DNA of 64,000 nt from G965197675 sp965197675. GTDB taxonomy: Bacteria > Chloroflexota > Dehalococcoidia > Plut-88900. The position numbers and the translations under genes are program-made. The DNA is taken from positions 1,550,001-1,614,000 of the forward strand of contig OZ240221.1 in NCBI GenBank assembly GCA_965197675.1. Direction: 5' to 3'. The notes beneath the pieces are model-generated. The model was not told where the DNA came from. It saw only the letters and a list, made by a program, of their open reading frames with translations, and ran no database searches. The first letter of the stretch is position 1; every line of letters begins with the position of its first letter. Positions 26,274 through 35,650 of the stretch are shown here, one piece after another.

Positions 26274-29200
26274 ATGTATTTCCGAATGCCGACAGTGACC
26301 GCTGCCCTACTGGCTACACTGGTATTCCTAATTGCAGCTTGCGGGGGTAATACATACGAAGGCGAAGAAAGGGGTGTGCAGACGTCGCACACCTCCCCTC
26401 CGGAGACTCCGGTAACCCAGCCGACACCGACGCCATCGCCCAACTCCGCAACAATGTCTGTGACGGATTTGTCGCCGAGTGCTGAGACGCCCGAACCGGA
26501 ATATTTGACTGAGTCGGTTCCGCCATGCACGCCGGTTGAAGGCGTTTCCATAGAGCCTTGTGCCGGGGTATCCCCATGGGTTGGCTCAACGCCCGGACAC
26601 CGCGACTTTGATACACAGCCCAGAGACCTGGCGTGGTTCTTAGGCGGCGACCGGATTGTCTGGGCACGTCATTTCGTAATTCGCGGCACCTATCTCCCCA
26701 ATACGGCGAGATGTTTTGTTGATAACGAATACCATGGTCCGTCCTATCTGAACACTGGATCGCAGGACTTTGGGTCACGAGAGATCAACCGCATAAAGTG
26801 CTATGCGGACGTGCGGGTGAACGAGTACCTGATTGGGTCTGGCCCTTCCAAGCTGACCCTCCGCGTGGCGAGGCCCTTTTACGGAATCCCAATGACGGAG
26901 GCCGAGGTCAAAGAAGAGTTTGCAGCGTTGGAGGCCGCTCTGACCGGCGGCGCCCCCCATTGGCGACTGGAAGTGCCTGAAGGCGGCATCATAGGCGTAG
27001 AAAGTATTTTATTCATTGGACCCTCGTATGACGTTACCGAGGATTCATTCCTCGCAATCGATGCATGGGGCTTGAGGACGAAAGACGACGGCACCGTAGC
27101 TGCCGTCCACCCGTACAAGGCGTATTGGGACTACCGGATTGCTCAAGGCGATGCCGTAACCGATCCGGGCATCTTGGAAATTGACCTACCTACCTTTCGG
27201 ACGCGGCTAACCGCTGTCCACCAAGGGCGGCTGTCAGCGGAAGGCGGCATTGCAGCACGCCCGGAATATCCCCCGTTGATGACCGATGCCAACAGGCTCC
27301 GCCAGTTTCTGGTTGAAGTCGGCGCCCTGGACAACCCTGGCTTCCCGCTCAAGCCAATACCGCCAGCGTGCGGCCGATCCGTAACCGATCAGGCGGCCAA
27401 CCGGGAATTGTTTGACGATTGTGCAACGCTGCTGGCAATCAAGGATACGCTCCGGGGAAGCGGCGGCCTCAATTGGGCACTTGGCACACCAATCGCCAAC
27501 TGGAACGGCATAACCGTAGGCGGAACGCTGAAGAGGGTCACCAAGCTGAAGCTGACTATGCAGTCCTTGACCGGGAGTATTCCAGCCCAACTTGGCGACC
27601 TGGACGGACTTGACGAGTTAAAGCTGGCGGGCAACCAACTCACTGGCTGCTTGCCCCTGGCAGTCAAGGCAGCGGCTCCCAGCAACAACGACCTGACCGC
27701 GTTGGGGCTTGGCGATTGCCAGCCGGCTCCGAATAAACCGAGTGTCGGTACGGTCACCGAAACAAGCATAGCCTTGAGTTGGCCAGCCGTTGGCGGAGCC
27801 AGCAGATACGGAGTGGAATATCGCCCAACACGGACGGAATCTTGGAACGTCTCAACCGACGCCGTCACTGCCCAGCCCCACACGGTAACAGGACTGACCT
27901 GCGAGCAGGAATACCTGTTCCGAGTGAGCGCTTTTGGGGACGGCACCACCTACGCCGCCGAGTGGAGCGACCCTTCCGTGGTCGTGAAAGCCTCAACTGC
28001 TGCCTGTGTGACCCCGACCTTCGGTGCCGCCTCTTACACATTTGTAGTCAATGAGAATGCGAGCACGGGAGACGAAGTGGGTACCGTCTCCGCCACGGAC
28101 CCGAACCAGGACACCCTGTCCTACTTCATCACCGAGGGGAACGACGGGGGTCAATTCGCCATCGACAGCAGCAGTGGAGCGATCACGGTGGCGGGTGAGT
28201 TGAGCCATGACGCCTCTCCCACCCATACCCTGACGGTCGAGGCCCGTGACGGACACGGCGGCACGACGGAGGCCGTGGTCACCATCTCCGTGTCGTCGGT
28301 GTGCCGCAACGGCGTGGTCCTTCCCAACCATGCCGACAATCCTGGCCTTGTCGAAGACTGCCTTGTGCTCTACAAGGTACGGGACGCGTTGGCTGGGACT
28401 GTGTCCCTCGACTGGGACGGAGACACCGCTCTGAGGAGCTGGCAGGGAGTACGCGTCCGTGGAGAACCCAGTCGGGTGCAGTACCTGCTGCTTGCGGACC
28501 TGGGTCTCACCGGCGTCATCCCGCCGGAACTGGGAGCTCTGGACGCTCTGCGCAGGCTGGACCTGGACGGCAACGAGCTGACCGGCGAGATACCATCCCA
28601 GTTGGGCGACCTGTCCAACCTGGTGCACCTCTATCTGTTCGACAATGCGTTGAGCGGTCCGATGCCGACGGAACTGGGCAACCTCTCGGACCTAGAGGGA
28701 CTGGACCTAGAGGACAACCATCTGACGGGCGGGATACCATCCTCGCTGGGTGGACTGACCAGTCTGAAGCGGTTAATACTCGCCGACAATGAGTTGAGGG
28801 GTCCCATACCTGCGACGCTGGGTAGGCTGAGCGAGCTTACGGATTTGTGGCTGGACGACAACGAGCTGTCGGGATCGATACCTGCGACGCTGGGAGACCT
28901 GGAGGAGCTGGAGGCTCTCGGCCTTGGCGGAAATGGATTGACTGGAGCGATACCCGCCGAGTTGGCCAATCTGGCCGAGTTACATACGTTATACCTCAAC
29001 TCCAACCAGTTGAGCGGCCCGATGCCGACGGGACTGGGGAACCTGTCTAAACTGGAGGTCCTGCATGTCTACGGGAACGAGTTGACGGGAGAGATACCGG
29101 CGGAGTTGGGGAGCTTGACCAAGCTGCGCCAACTGATACTCGCCGACAATGAGTTGAGCGGCGCCATACCTGCGACGCTGGGAGGATTGAGCAGGCTTAC

Positions 29201-29393
29201 ATATCTGTGGCTGAATGACAACGAGCTGACGGGAGAGATACCTGCGGAGTTGGGTGAGATACCCGACCTAGAGGAGATATACGTCGCTGGCAACAGCTTC
29301 ACCGGCTGCGTGCCGCCAGGGCTCAGGGACGTCGATGGGAACGATCTAGACGCTACCGACCTCCGGGATTGTGGTCCCGCCGACGGAGCCTAG
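26274..29393 (+). CDS. Leucine-rich-repeat surface lipoprotein
   Basis: A 1,039-residue exported protein; GGGAGG six bases before ATG. Signal peptide with lipobox LIAAC (Cys23), followed by a Thr/Pro-rich linker to about residue 75. Residues 80-340 form a Cys-containing domain I do not recognise. Then come plant-type leucine-rich repeats (LTGSIPAQLGDLDGLDELKL), a fibronectin-III module (SIALSWPAVGGASRYGVEYR), a cadherin-like repeat (ENASTGDEVGTVSATDPNQD), and about ten more LRRs of the form L..L.L..N.LTG.IP..LG.L, ending with a capping C-PPGLRDV...DC. Such repeats bind proteins. Together with the protease just upstream it may form a surface-adhesion or nutrient-capture pair; that is inference. 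The architecture is eukaryote-like and is known from some host-associated bacteria. Confidence 0.88.
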   Translation: MYFRMPTVTAALLATLVFLIAACGGNTYEGEERGVQTSHTSPPETPVTQPTPTPSPNSATMSVTDLSPSAETPEPEYLTESVPPCTPVEGVSIEPCAGVSPWVGSTPGHRDFDTQPRDLAWFLGGDRIVWARHFVIRGTYLPNTARCFVDNEYHGPSYLNTGSQDFGSREINRIKCYADVRVNEYLIGSGPSKLTLRVARPFYGIPMTEAEVKEEFAALEAALTGGAPHWRLEVPEGGIIGVESILFIGPSYDVTEDSFLAIDAWGLRTKDDGTVAAVHPYKAYWDYRIAQGDAVTDPGILEIDLPTFRTRLTAVHQGRLSAEGGIAARPEYPPLMTDANRLRQFLVEVGALDNPGFPLKPIPPACGRSVTDQAANRELFDDCATLLAIKDTLRGSGGLNWALGTPIANWNGITVGGTLKRVTKLKLTMQSLTGSIPAQLGDLDGLDELKLAGNQLTGCLPLAVKAAAPSNNDLTALGLGDCQPAPNKPSVGTVTETSIALSWPAVGGASRYGVEYRPTRTESWNVSTDAVTAQPHTVTGLTCEQEYLFRVSAFGDGTTYAAEWSDPSVVVKASTAACVTPTFGAASYTFVVNENASTGDEVGTVSATDPNQDTLSYFITEGNDGGQFAIDSSSGAITVAGELSHDASPTHTLTVEARDGHGGTTEAVVTISVSSVCRNGVVLPNHADNPGLVEDCLVLYKVRDALAGTVSLDWDGDTALRSWQGVRVRGEPSRVQYLLLADLGLTGVIPPELGALDALRRLDLDGNELTGEIPSQLGDLSNLVHLYLFDNALSGPMPTELGNLSDLEGLDLEDNHLTGGIPSSLGGLTSLKRLILADNELRGPIPATLGRLSELTDLWLDDNELSGSIPATLGDLEELEALGLGGNGLTGAIPAELANLAELHTLYLNSNQLSGPMPTGLGNLSKLEVLHVYGNELTGEIPAELGSLTKLRQLILADNELSGAIPATLGGLSRLTYLWLNDNELTGEIPAELGEIPDLEEIYVAGNSFTGCVPPGLRDVDGNDLDATDLRDCGPADGA

Positions 29394-29516
29394 CCCGGAT
29401 GTTCCATCGAGCCCGGCCTAACGCCCCCAAGGAGGTCTAAAGCCCCTGCACCCCAACCACGGCTCCCAAATCCCCCCTCACCAATTTAGCTGGGAGTTTT
29501 GGCCGAGTACACGTTG

Positions 29517-29545
29517 TTGACAAATAAGTCCATTGACATTATTCT
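29517..29545 (+). promoter_or_regulatory. Promoter of the AOR operon
   Basis: TTGACA (29517-29522), a 17-base spacer, TATTCT (29540-29545, 4 of 6). The first gene starts 73 bases further on. A second TTGACA overlaps the spacer at 29533-29538. The preceding gap from 29394 has no gene. Confidence 0.6.
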
Positions 29546-29617
29546 GAGGTCGCTCGCCTCTATGTTTCCTCGACCTTGGTAGAACATACGACTTTTCCTT
29601 CTAGATCGGAGGACGCT

Positions 29618-30112
29618 ATGGCCGAAAGCAAGGTTAAAATGCTGGAAATCCACCCCGATAAGTGTACGGGTTGCATACAGTGTGAGCTGGCCTGCTCCTG
29701 GGTGCAAACGGGAACCTTTGCACCCTCCAAGTCGCTTATCAGGGTGCACATCTTTGACGAGCAGTCCAGCTATGCCCCTTTCACCTGTTTCCAATGTGAC
29801 GAGGCCTGGTGTTTACAGGTTTGCCCCGTTAACGCCATCGATATTGACCCAGTGACCCAGGCTAAAATCGTTATCGATGATGTCTGCGTGGGTTGCAAGC
29901 TGTGCGTGATAGCCTGCCCCTTTGGCACCGTGTTTCTCAACCCCGACACCAAGAAGGCCTTCAAGTGCGACCTGTGTGGCGGCGACCCCGCGTGTGCTCG
30001 AGCCTGCCCGACAGACGCCATCGAGTTCGCTGAGTTTGATCAAGAGGACTGGGTAGCTCCATGGGGTGACAAAGTTAACGAGAGCTATCTGACTTCTGTG
30101 GGAGGGAGGTAG
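29618..30112 (+). CDS. Four-cluster 4Fe-4S ferredoxin-like electron-transfer subunit
   Basis: A 164-residue protein; I choose ATG 29618, preceded by GGAGG, over an upstream open frame. Cysteine groups in order: CTGCIQCELAC, CFQCDEAWCLQVCP, CVGCKLCVIACPFG and CDLCGGDPACARACP, enough for four [4Fe-4S] clusters, as in HycB/DmsB-type subunits. It heads the AOR operon, four bases before the first AOR gene, and should carry electrons from aldehyde oxidation to a downstream acceptor. No signal peptide or membrane helix is present, so the complex is cytosolic. Confidence 0.93.
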   Translation: MAESKVKMLEIHPDKCTGCIQCELACSWVQTGTFAPSKSLIRVHIFDEQSSYAPFTCFQCDEAWCLQVCPVNAIDIDPVTQAKIVIDDVCVGCKLCVIACPFGTVFLNPDTKKAFKCDLCGGDPACARACPTDAIEFAEFDQEDWVAPWGDKVNESYLTSVGGR

Positions 30113-30116
30113 GGCC

Positions 30117-31961
30117 ATGACATATGGTTGGGTAGGAAAGGTGCTTCGAGTAGACCTGAACTCAGGGTCTATAGTAAAAGAAGACCTGAACGAGGAATGG
30201 GCCCACGACTACATCGGGGGCCGAGGCTTGGGCGCTAAGTATCTCTACGAGGAGCTTGACCCCAACGTAGACCCCTTCGGCCCAGAAAACGAGATCATCT
30301 TTGCCACCGGCCCAATGACGGGGACCAATGCTTCCTGTGGCTCTCGCTATATGGTGATTACCAAGAGCCCCCTGAGCGGCACCATCACTACATCCAACTC
30401 GGGCGGGCACTGGGGCCCTGAACTGAAGTTTGCCGGCTACGATATGGTCATACTGACCGGGAAGGCGAAGGCGCCGTCATATCTATGGATCTACGACGAC
30501 GACGCCCGGATCGTGCCTGCGGAGTATCTTTGGGGCAAGGGTGTATGGGAGACGGAAGACGCCATAAGGAGTGAGACCGGGGTACCAGACGCCATTGTTG
30601 CATCCATTGGCCCAGCGGGTGAAAACCTGGTTCGCTTCGCCGCAATAATGAACGATAAACATCGAGCGGCGGGGAGAAACGGGGTAGGAGCCGTAATGGG
30701 GTCCAAGAACCTCAAGGCCATCGCGGTGAGGGGGACGGGAGCGGTAGCCGTAGCATCACCAGAAACTTTGATGCAGTCGACATGGGCCGCAAAGAAGAAG
30801 CTTGCTGAATCCCCTGTCACAGGCGAGGGGCTACGCATGTATGGTACCCCTATCCTCGTCAATCCCATCAATGAGCATGGGGGGTTGCCCGTTAACAACC
30901 ACCAGTTCGGTCAGTTCGACCAGGCTGAAGACATAAGCGGCGAACGTATGACGGAGACACGGCTAAAGGGTCCGAAGGCCTGCTTTGCCTGCACCATTGC
31001 CTGTGGACGAGTCACCTATCTCCCCGGCGATGCCGCTGGAAAATTCATGGTTACCACCCATCCACGCAACTGGAATATCGCTGGTGAAGGCCCCGAATAT
31101 GAAGCGGCATGGGCCCTGGGAGCCGACTGCGGTGTGGGAGACCTGGATGCGTTGATAAAGGCGAATTGGCTGTGTAACGACCTGGGAATGGACCCCATAT
31201 CCTTCGGAGGTACTCTGGCTGCAGCCATGGAGCTGTATCAGAATGGAGTCATCACCAACCAGGAAACAGAGTTGCCTCTGGAGTTCGGCAGTGGTGATGC
31301 GCTAGTCGGTATGGCCGAGAAAACAGCCTACCGTGAAGGATTTGGTGATGAGCTGGCAGAGGGCGCTAAACGACTCTCTGAGAAGTTCGGCAATCCCGAC
31401 CTATTCATGGGCGTCAAGGGACAGGAGTTCGCCGCCTATGACTCCCGAACATTTCAGGGTATGGGACTGGCCTACGCTACCTCCAACAGAGGCGCATGCC
31501 ACCTGAAGGCCTACGTCATATCTGCTGAGGTGTTCGGTATTCCGCAGAAAGTCGATCCGGCTGCCACTGAAGGCAAAGCAGATCTGACCAAGCTGTTCCA
31601 GGACATCACCTCTACTGTCGATGCCAGCGGACTTTGCCTCTTCCTGACCTTTGGCATCGGCTTGGATGACATCCACCCTGAGCTCGTTGCTGCCACCGGC
31701 ATCGATTATTCGATGGATGACCTAGTCAAGGCCGGCGAGCGAATTTTCAACCTGGAAAAGGTATGGAACCTCAAGGCCGGTATAACGGGTAAAGACGATA
31801 CCCTACCCAAGAGGATATTACGTGAAGGCGTCCCTGCCGGTCCCTCCAAGGGTAAGGTAAACCGATTGGACGAGATGCTGCCTGAGTACTACAGGGCCCG
31901 CGGCTGGAGCGAGAGCGGTGAACCCTCTTCGGAGAAACTGCTGGAGCTGGGAATAATATAG
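30117..31961 (+). CDS. Aldehyde ferredoxin oxidoreductase (AOR) family, paralogue 1
   Basis: A 614-residue tungsto- or molybdo-bispterin enzyme, expected to oxidise an aldehyde to the acid and reduce a ferredoxin. N-terminal domain: YGWVGKVLRVDLNSG...YIGGRGLGAKYLY and ITKSPLSGTITTSNSGG...LKFAGYD. AAGRNGVGAVMGSKNLKAIAV is the pterin-binding stretch. The [4Fe-4S] ligands are Cys289, Cys292 and Cys296 in CFACTIAC and Cys507 in DASGLCLF. All cluster cysteines are intact, so it is probably active. It lies four bases after the ferredoxin gene. Substrate and metal cannot be read from the sequence; no tungstate transporter is in the window. Confidence 0.94.
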   Translation: MTYGWVGKVLRVDLNSGSIVKEDLNEEWAHDYIGGRGLGAKYLYEELDPNVDPFGPENEIIFATGPMTGTNASCGSRYMVITKSPLSGTITTSNSGGHWGPELKFAGYDMVILTGKAKAPSYLWIYDDDARIVPAEYLWGKGVWETEDAIRSETGVPDAIVASIGPAGENLVRFAAIMNDKHRAAGRNGVGAVMGSKNLKAIAVRGTGAVAVASPETLMQSTWAAKKKLAESPVTGEGLRMYGTPILVNPINEHGGLPVNNHQFGQFDQAEDISGERMTETRLKGPKACFACTIACGRVTYLPGDAAGKFMVTTHPRNWNIAGEGPEYEAAWALGADCGVGDLDALIKANWLCNDLGMDPISFGGTLAAAMELYQNGVITNQETELPLEFGSGDALVGMAEKTAYREGFGDELAEGAKRLSEKFGNPDLFMGVKGQEFAAYDSRTFQGMGLAYATSNRGACHLKAYVISAEVFGIPQKVDPAATEGKADLTKLFQDITSTVDASGLCLFLTFGIGLDDIHPELVAATGIDYSMDDLVKAGERIFNLEKVWNLKAGITGKDDTLPKRILREGVPAGPSKGKVNRLDEMLPEYYRARGWSESGEPSSEKLLELGII

Positions 31962-32075
31962 GATAGAGCTATCGCAGTAGGCTCGGGCCTAGAGTCGCTG
32001 ATCGTTGATATACAGAAGCTGGCAGTCCTGCCTGCGGTGGGTGGTACAGCGTTATGGAAAGGAGCATCGGCTTAG

Positions 32076-33914
32076 ATGTACGGTTGGGTCGGAAAAGTCC
32101 TGCGAGTTGATCTCACTAACGGAGTCATCACAAAAGAAGACCTGAACCAGGAATGGGCTAGGGACTATGTTGGCACCAGGGGTCTAGCCACGAAATATCT
32201 CTATGAGGAGATGGATCCCAAGGTGGACCCACTGAGTCCCGAAAACAAGCTGATACTGGCCACAGGCCCCATAACGGGCTCCAACGCTTCGACGTCTTCT
32301 CGTTACTGCGTCGTTACCAAGGGGCCCTTGACAGGTGCGATAGCCGGCTCCAACTCCGGTGGACACTGGGGTGCCGAGTTGAAGTTCGCTGGCTATGACA
32401 TGGTTATACTGGAAGGAAAATCGCCCAAGCCGGTCTTTCTATGGATATATGACGACATAGTAGGGCTTTATTCTGCTGAAGACCTTTGGGGTAAGACCGT
32501 TTGGGAGTCGGAGGAATGGATCAGGAACAATACCGGAGTCCCCGACTGCGTAATCGCCAGTATAGGGCCGGCAGGGGAGAACCTGGTTAAGTTCGCTTGC
32601 ATAATGAACGATCTGCATCGAGCGGCAGGGCGATCTGGGGTTGGTGCTGTGATGGGGTCTAAGAATCTCAAGGCCATTGCGGTTAGGGGTACGGGTGGGG
32701 TGGAGGTATCTTCCCCAGAAACCATGATGAGCGTTACCTGGGATCAGAAAAAGAAGCTGGCTGCCAACCCTGGTGTCGAGGGGATGCAGCGATATGGCAC
32801 AATGGAGATAATGGGCATTATCAACGTGACGGGGGGTCTTCCCACTCGTAACCATCAGGAGACCCAGTTTGAGCATGAAGAAGACGTGAACGGGGAGGCG
32901 CTGACAAACACTCGCTTGGTGGCTAATAAAGCTTGTTTTGGGTGCACCATAGCCTGTGGGAGAGTGACTCACCTCCCTGGAGACGCCGCCAACAAATTCA
33001 TGGTCAACACCCACCCTCGCAACTGGCGAATAAAAGGAGAGGGACCCGAGTATGAGACGGGCTGGGCGTTGGGGCCAGAATGCGGCGTTGGCGACCTGGA
33101 TGCCATAATCAAAGCCAGTTGGCTATGCAACGATTTAGGTATGGACACTATCTCTGCCGGCGCCACCGTCTCCGCAGCTATGGAGCTCTACGAGAAGGGC
33201 TTTATAGGCAAGGGGGATGCTGGAATGGACATGAGCTTCGGGAGCGGCGACGCCCTGGTAGCCCTGATAGAGAAGACAGCATACCGAGAGGGTATAGGCG
33301 ACGACCTCGCCGAAGGCTCCAAGCTGATGTGTGAGAAGTTCGATCACCCCGAGTTCCACATGGGCTCCAAAGGTCAAGAGTTTCCCGCCTATGACCCGCG
33401 GACATATAACGGCATGTCCCTGGCATACGCCACCAACAATCGGGGTGCCGATCATATGAGGGCCTTCACGGTTGGCGCCGAGGTGTTTGGGAGTCCCTAC
33501 AAACTGGACCCAGCCTCCCCTGAAGGTAAGGCGGAGCTGGTTATAACTCTTCAAAACGAGACTTCGATCCACGACTCTACAGGCCTATGTGCCTTCATCG
33601 GGTCTGCTAACGACCTGGAGGATATACGCAAGATTTTGGTGGCGGCCACCGGCATCCCATACAGCATGGAGGACATGAACAAGGTCGGCGAAAGGGTGTG
33701 GAACCTAGAGCGTCTGTTCAACGTGAAGGCAGGTCTCACCAGCAAGAACGATACCCTTCCAGATAGGATACTCAAGGAAGGTATACCCTCGGGGCCAGCA
33801 AAGGGCAGAGTTGGGAAGCTGGACCAGATGCTTCCCGAGTACTACAGCATGAGGGGTTGGGACGAAAATGGCGCTCCCACGTCAGGGAAGCTGGTTGAGC
33901 TGGGAATAATATAA
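32076..33914 (+). CDS. Aldehyde ferredoxin oxidoreductase (AOR) family, paralogue 2
   Basis: A 612-residue paralogue of the preceding gene, similar along the whole length, with AAAGGAG upstream of the ATG. Cluster ligands are Cys287, Cys290, Cys294 (CFGCTIAC) and Cys505 (DSTGLCAF). The pterin stretch AAGRSGVGAVMGSKNLKAIAV is conserved. Differences between the copies fall mainly in surface segments and the substrate side (for example NINEHGGLPVNN versus NVTGGLPTRN), so the tandem may be a heterodimer or two enzymes of different specificity. The next gene starts one base after its stop codon. Confidence 0.94.
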   Translation: MYGWVGKVLRVDLTNGVITKEDLNQEWARDYVGTRGLATKYLYEEMDPKVDPLSPENKLILATGPITGSNASTSSRYCVVTKGPLTGAIAGSNSGGHWGAELKFAGYDMVILEGKSPKPVFLWIYDDIVGLYSAEDLWGKTVWESEEWIRNNTGVPDCVIASIGPAGENLVKFACIMNDLHRAAGRSGVGAVMGSKNLKAIAVRGTGGVEVSSPETMMSVTWDQKKKLAANPGVEGMQRYGTMEIMGIINVTGGLPTRNHQETQFEHEEDVNGEALTNTRLVANKACFGCTIACGRVTHLPGDAANKFMVNTHPRNWRIKGEGPEYETGWALGPECGVGDLDAIIKASWLCNDLGMDTISAGATVSAAMELYEKGFIGKGDAGMDMSFGSGDALVALIEKTAYREGIGDDLAEGSKLMCEKFDHPEFHMGSKGQEFPAYDPRTYNGMSLAYATNNRGADHMRAFTVGAEVFGSPYKLDPASPEGKAELVITLQNETSIHDSTGLCAFIGSANDLEDIRKILVAATGIPYSMEDMNKVGERVWNLERLFNVKAGLTSKNDTLPDRILKEGIPSGPAKGRVGKLDQMLPEYYSMRGWDENGAPTSGKLVELGII

Positions 33915-33915
33915 A

Positions 33916-34206
33916 GTGGCTGAGGTCAAGTTCCTCGGCAAGCTGCGAGAGTTAACCGGAACACCAACAACAAAGATGGACCTGTCGCAGGTGGGAGGGG
34001 TCTTGAGGAAGTTGGGAGAGGTATACGGCATGGAGCTGAATGAGATGTTGTTCTCGCCGGCGGATTGGGGGCAGCTAAGTGATGATACAGAAGTGCTGGT
34101 AAACGGTCGAAACATCGGTTTTCTGAATGGATTGAACACAGAGCTGAAAACGGAGGACAAAGTAACTATTCTTTATCACGGTATCAGAGGCTTTCCAGGA
34201 GGGTAG
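33916..34206 (+). CDS. MoaD/ThiS-family small sulfur-carrier-like protein
   Basis: A 96-residue beta-grasp protein with GTG start one base after the AOR stop. The pattern VKFLGKLRELTGT...DTEVLVNGRNIGFLNGLNTELKTEDKVTILYHGIRGFPGG is that of MoaD/ThiS, and it ends in Gly-Gly, the residue pair adenylated and thiocarboxylated in sulfur carriers. MoaD makes the dithiolene of molybdopterin, so a dedicated copy in an AOR operon is reasonable. It might instead be a structural subunit of the AOR complex. Confidence 0.88.
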   Translation: MAEVKFLGKLRELTGTPTTKMDLSQVGGVLRKLGEVYGMELNEMLFSPADWGQLSDDTEVLVNGRNIGFLNGLNTELKTEDKVTILYHGIRGFPGG

Positions 34207-34210
34207 AGGG

Positions 34211-35599
34211 ATGGCTATCAAAAAGCACGTAATAATCGGCGGCGGCCCGGCAGCCCTTAGGGCCATGGAGACCATCCGTGACTACGAATCCGACTCTTCC
34301 ATAACGCTGATTTGTGATGAGCCTGCCTATTCACGTATGGTCTTGCCTTATTACTTGGCAGGTAACATCGAAGAAGGTGCGGTGTACACAGGGGATGGAA
34401 ACTACTTCTCTTCTCGAAGTGTGGAGACCAAGTTTGGGCGAAAGGCCGTCTCGGTAGACCCCAGGGCTCAAACAGTGACCCTGGATAACGGGGAAATGGT
34501 CGAGTACGACGATCTGTTGATAGCAACAGGGTCCTCAGCGACAAGGCCTCCCATTGCTGGAGCGAACTTGACGGGAGTGCGGAACATGTGGACTCTCCAA
34601 GACGCTCAGGACTTCTTGGCCAAAACAAAGCCCAACAGTGAGGTGGTGATTATCGGGGCTGGGTTCATAGGTCTTATCATCCTGGATGGACTCCATGCCG
34701 CTAACCACAAGGTGTCCTTCGTAGAGTTGGAAGAGCATATTTTGCCCAGGATGATCGATGCTGGCGGTGCTGGCATAGTAGAGAATTGGATGGATAAACA
34801 CGGCGTAAAAAGCATCACCGGAACCAGTGTAACCGAGATCACATCGAGCAATGGGAAATTCGGGTTGAGTCTCCAGAATGGCCAAACCTTGGAAGCCGAC
34901 TCGGTGATTATGGCTACTGGTATAAAGGCCAACCTGGACTTCCTGGAAGGCTCTGGGATTGAAATTGGGTGGGGAGGCATAGTGGTAAATGACAGATTGC
35001 AGTCCAGTGTCTCCAACGTTTACGCCGCCGGTGACGTCGCCGAGGGCCCTGTCCTGGGTTCAAAGGATAAAGAAGTTCACGCAATTCAGCCGACGGCCTT
35101 CGAACATGGACGAGTGGCCGGCGCCAACATGGCCGGACAGGACATCCAGTATCCGGGAAGCCTTGGTCTGAATGTGGTGGATGCAGTGGGACTGCAGGTA
35201 TCGAGCTTCGGTGACTGGAGAAGTGAGAAAGACACAACTACCGTATCCAGTGACATGACATCTATTTATCGAAGGCTATCATGGGATGGCGATGCGATCG
35301 TGGGAGCCATCATGATAGGTAAGGCCACTGACGTGGGGGCATTGAATGACGTGGGAATGGTAAAAGGATTCATACAGGCGGGCACTCGCCTGGACAAGTG
35401 GAAAGACTACCTAAAGGAGAACCCCCTGGATATACGCAAACCCTACGTCGCGTGCAAAGTTGCAGAGGGCCTTCTTAAAACCTTGATCACCGGTAAGCCG
35501 GCGGTCACCGGTGGCAGGGGATTCCGTTCCCCACTCATAGAACCCACAACCCAGAAATCACCATGGCACAAGGTACTAGCGTCTGATGCGCCTGAATAG
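34211..35599 (+). CDS. FAD-dependent NAD(P) oxidoreductase (nitrite-reductase/NADH-oxidase type)
   Basis: A 462-residue pyridine-nucleotide-disulfide-type flavoprotein. FAD site IIGGGPAALRAMETI at the N-terminus, NAD(P) site VVIIGAGFIGLIILDGL near 145-165, and VYAAGDVAEGPVLGS with the Asp that contacts FAD near 275. The redox-active CxxxxC of disulfide reductases is absent, as in ferredoxin or rubredoxin reductases and NirB N-termini. The last 90 residues form the dimerisation domain. GAGGG precedes the ATG, four bases after the MoaD-like gene. It is the likely electron exit or entry point of the AOR module, linking the ferredoxin subunit to NAD(P). Confidence 0.92.
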   Translation: MAIKKHVIIGGGPAALRAMETIRDYESDSSITLICDEPAYSRMVLPYYLAGNIEEGAVYTGDGNYFSSRSVETKFGRKAVSVDPRAQTVTLDNGEMVEYDDLLIATGSSATRPPIAGANLTGVRNMWTLQDAQDFLAKTKPNSEVVIIGAGFIGLIILDGLHAANHKVSFVELEEHILPRMIDAGGAGIVENWMDKHGVKSITGTSVTEITSSNGKFGLSLQNGQTLEADSVIMATGIKANLDFLEGSGIEIGWGGIVVNDRLQSSVSNVYAAGDVAEGPVLGSKDKEVHAIQPTAFEHGRVAGANMAGQDIQYPGSLGLNVVDAVGLQVSSFGDWRSEKDTTTVSSDMTSIYRRLSWDGDAIVGAIMIGKATDVGALNDVGMVKGFIQAGTRLDKWKDYLKENPLDIRKPYVACKVAEGLLKTLITGKPAVTGGRGFRSPLIEPTTQKSPWHKVLASDAPE

Positions 35600-35650
35600 G
35601 GCCTTCGCCTGTGTTAAAATGGAAGAAAGACTCTGGAAGGTGTTCATCGG

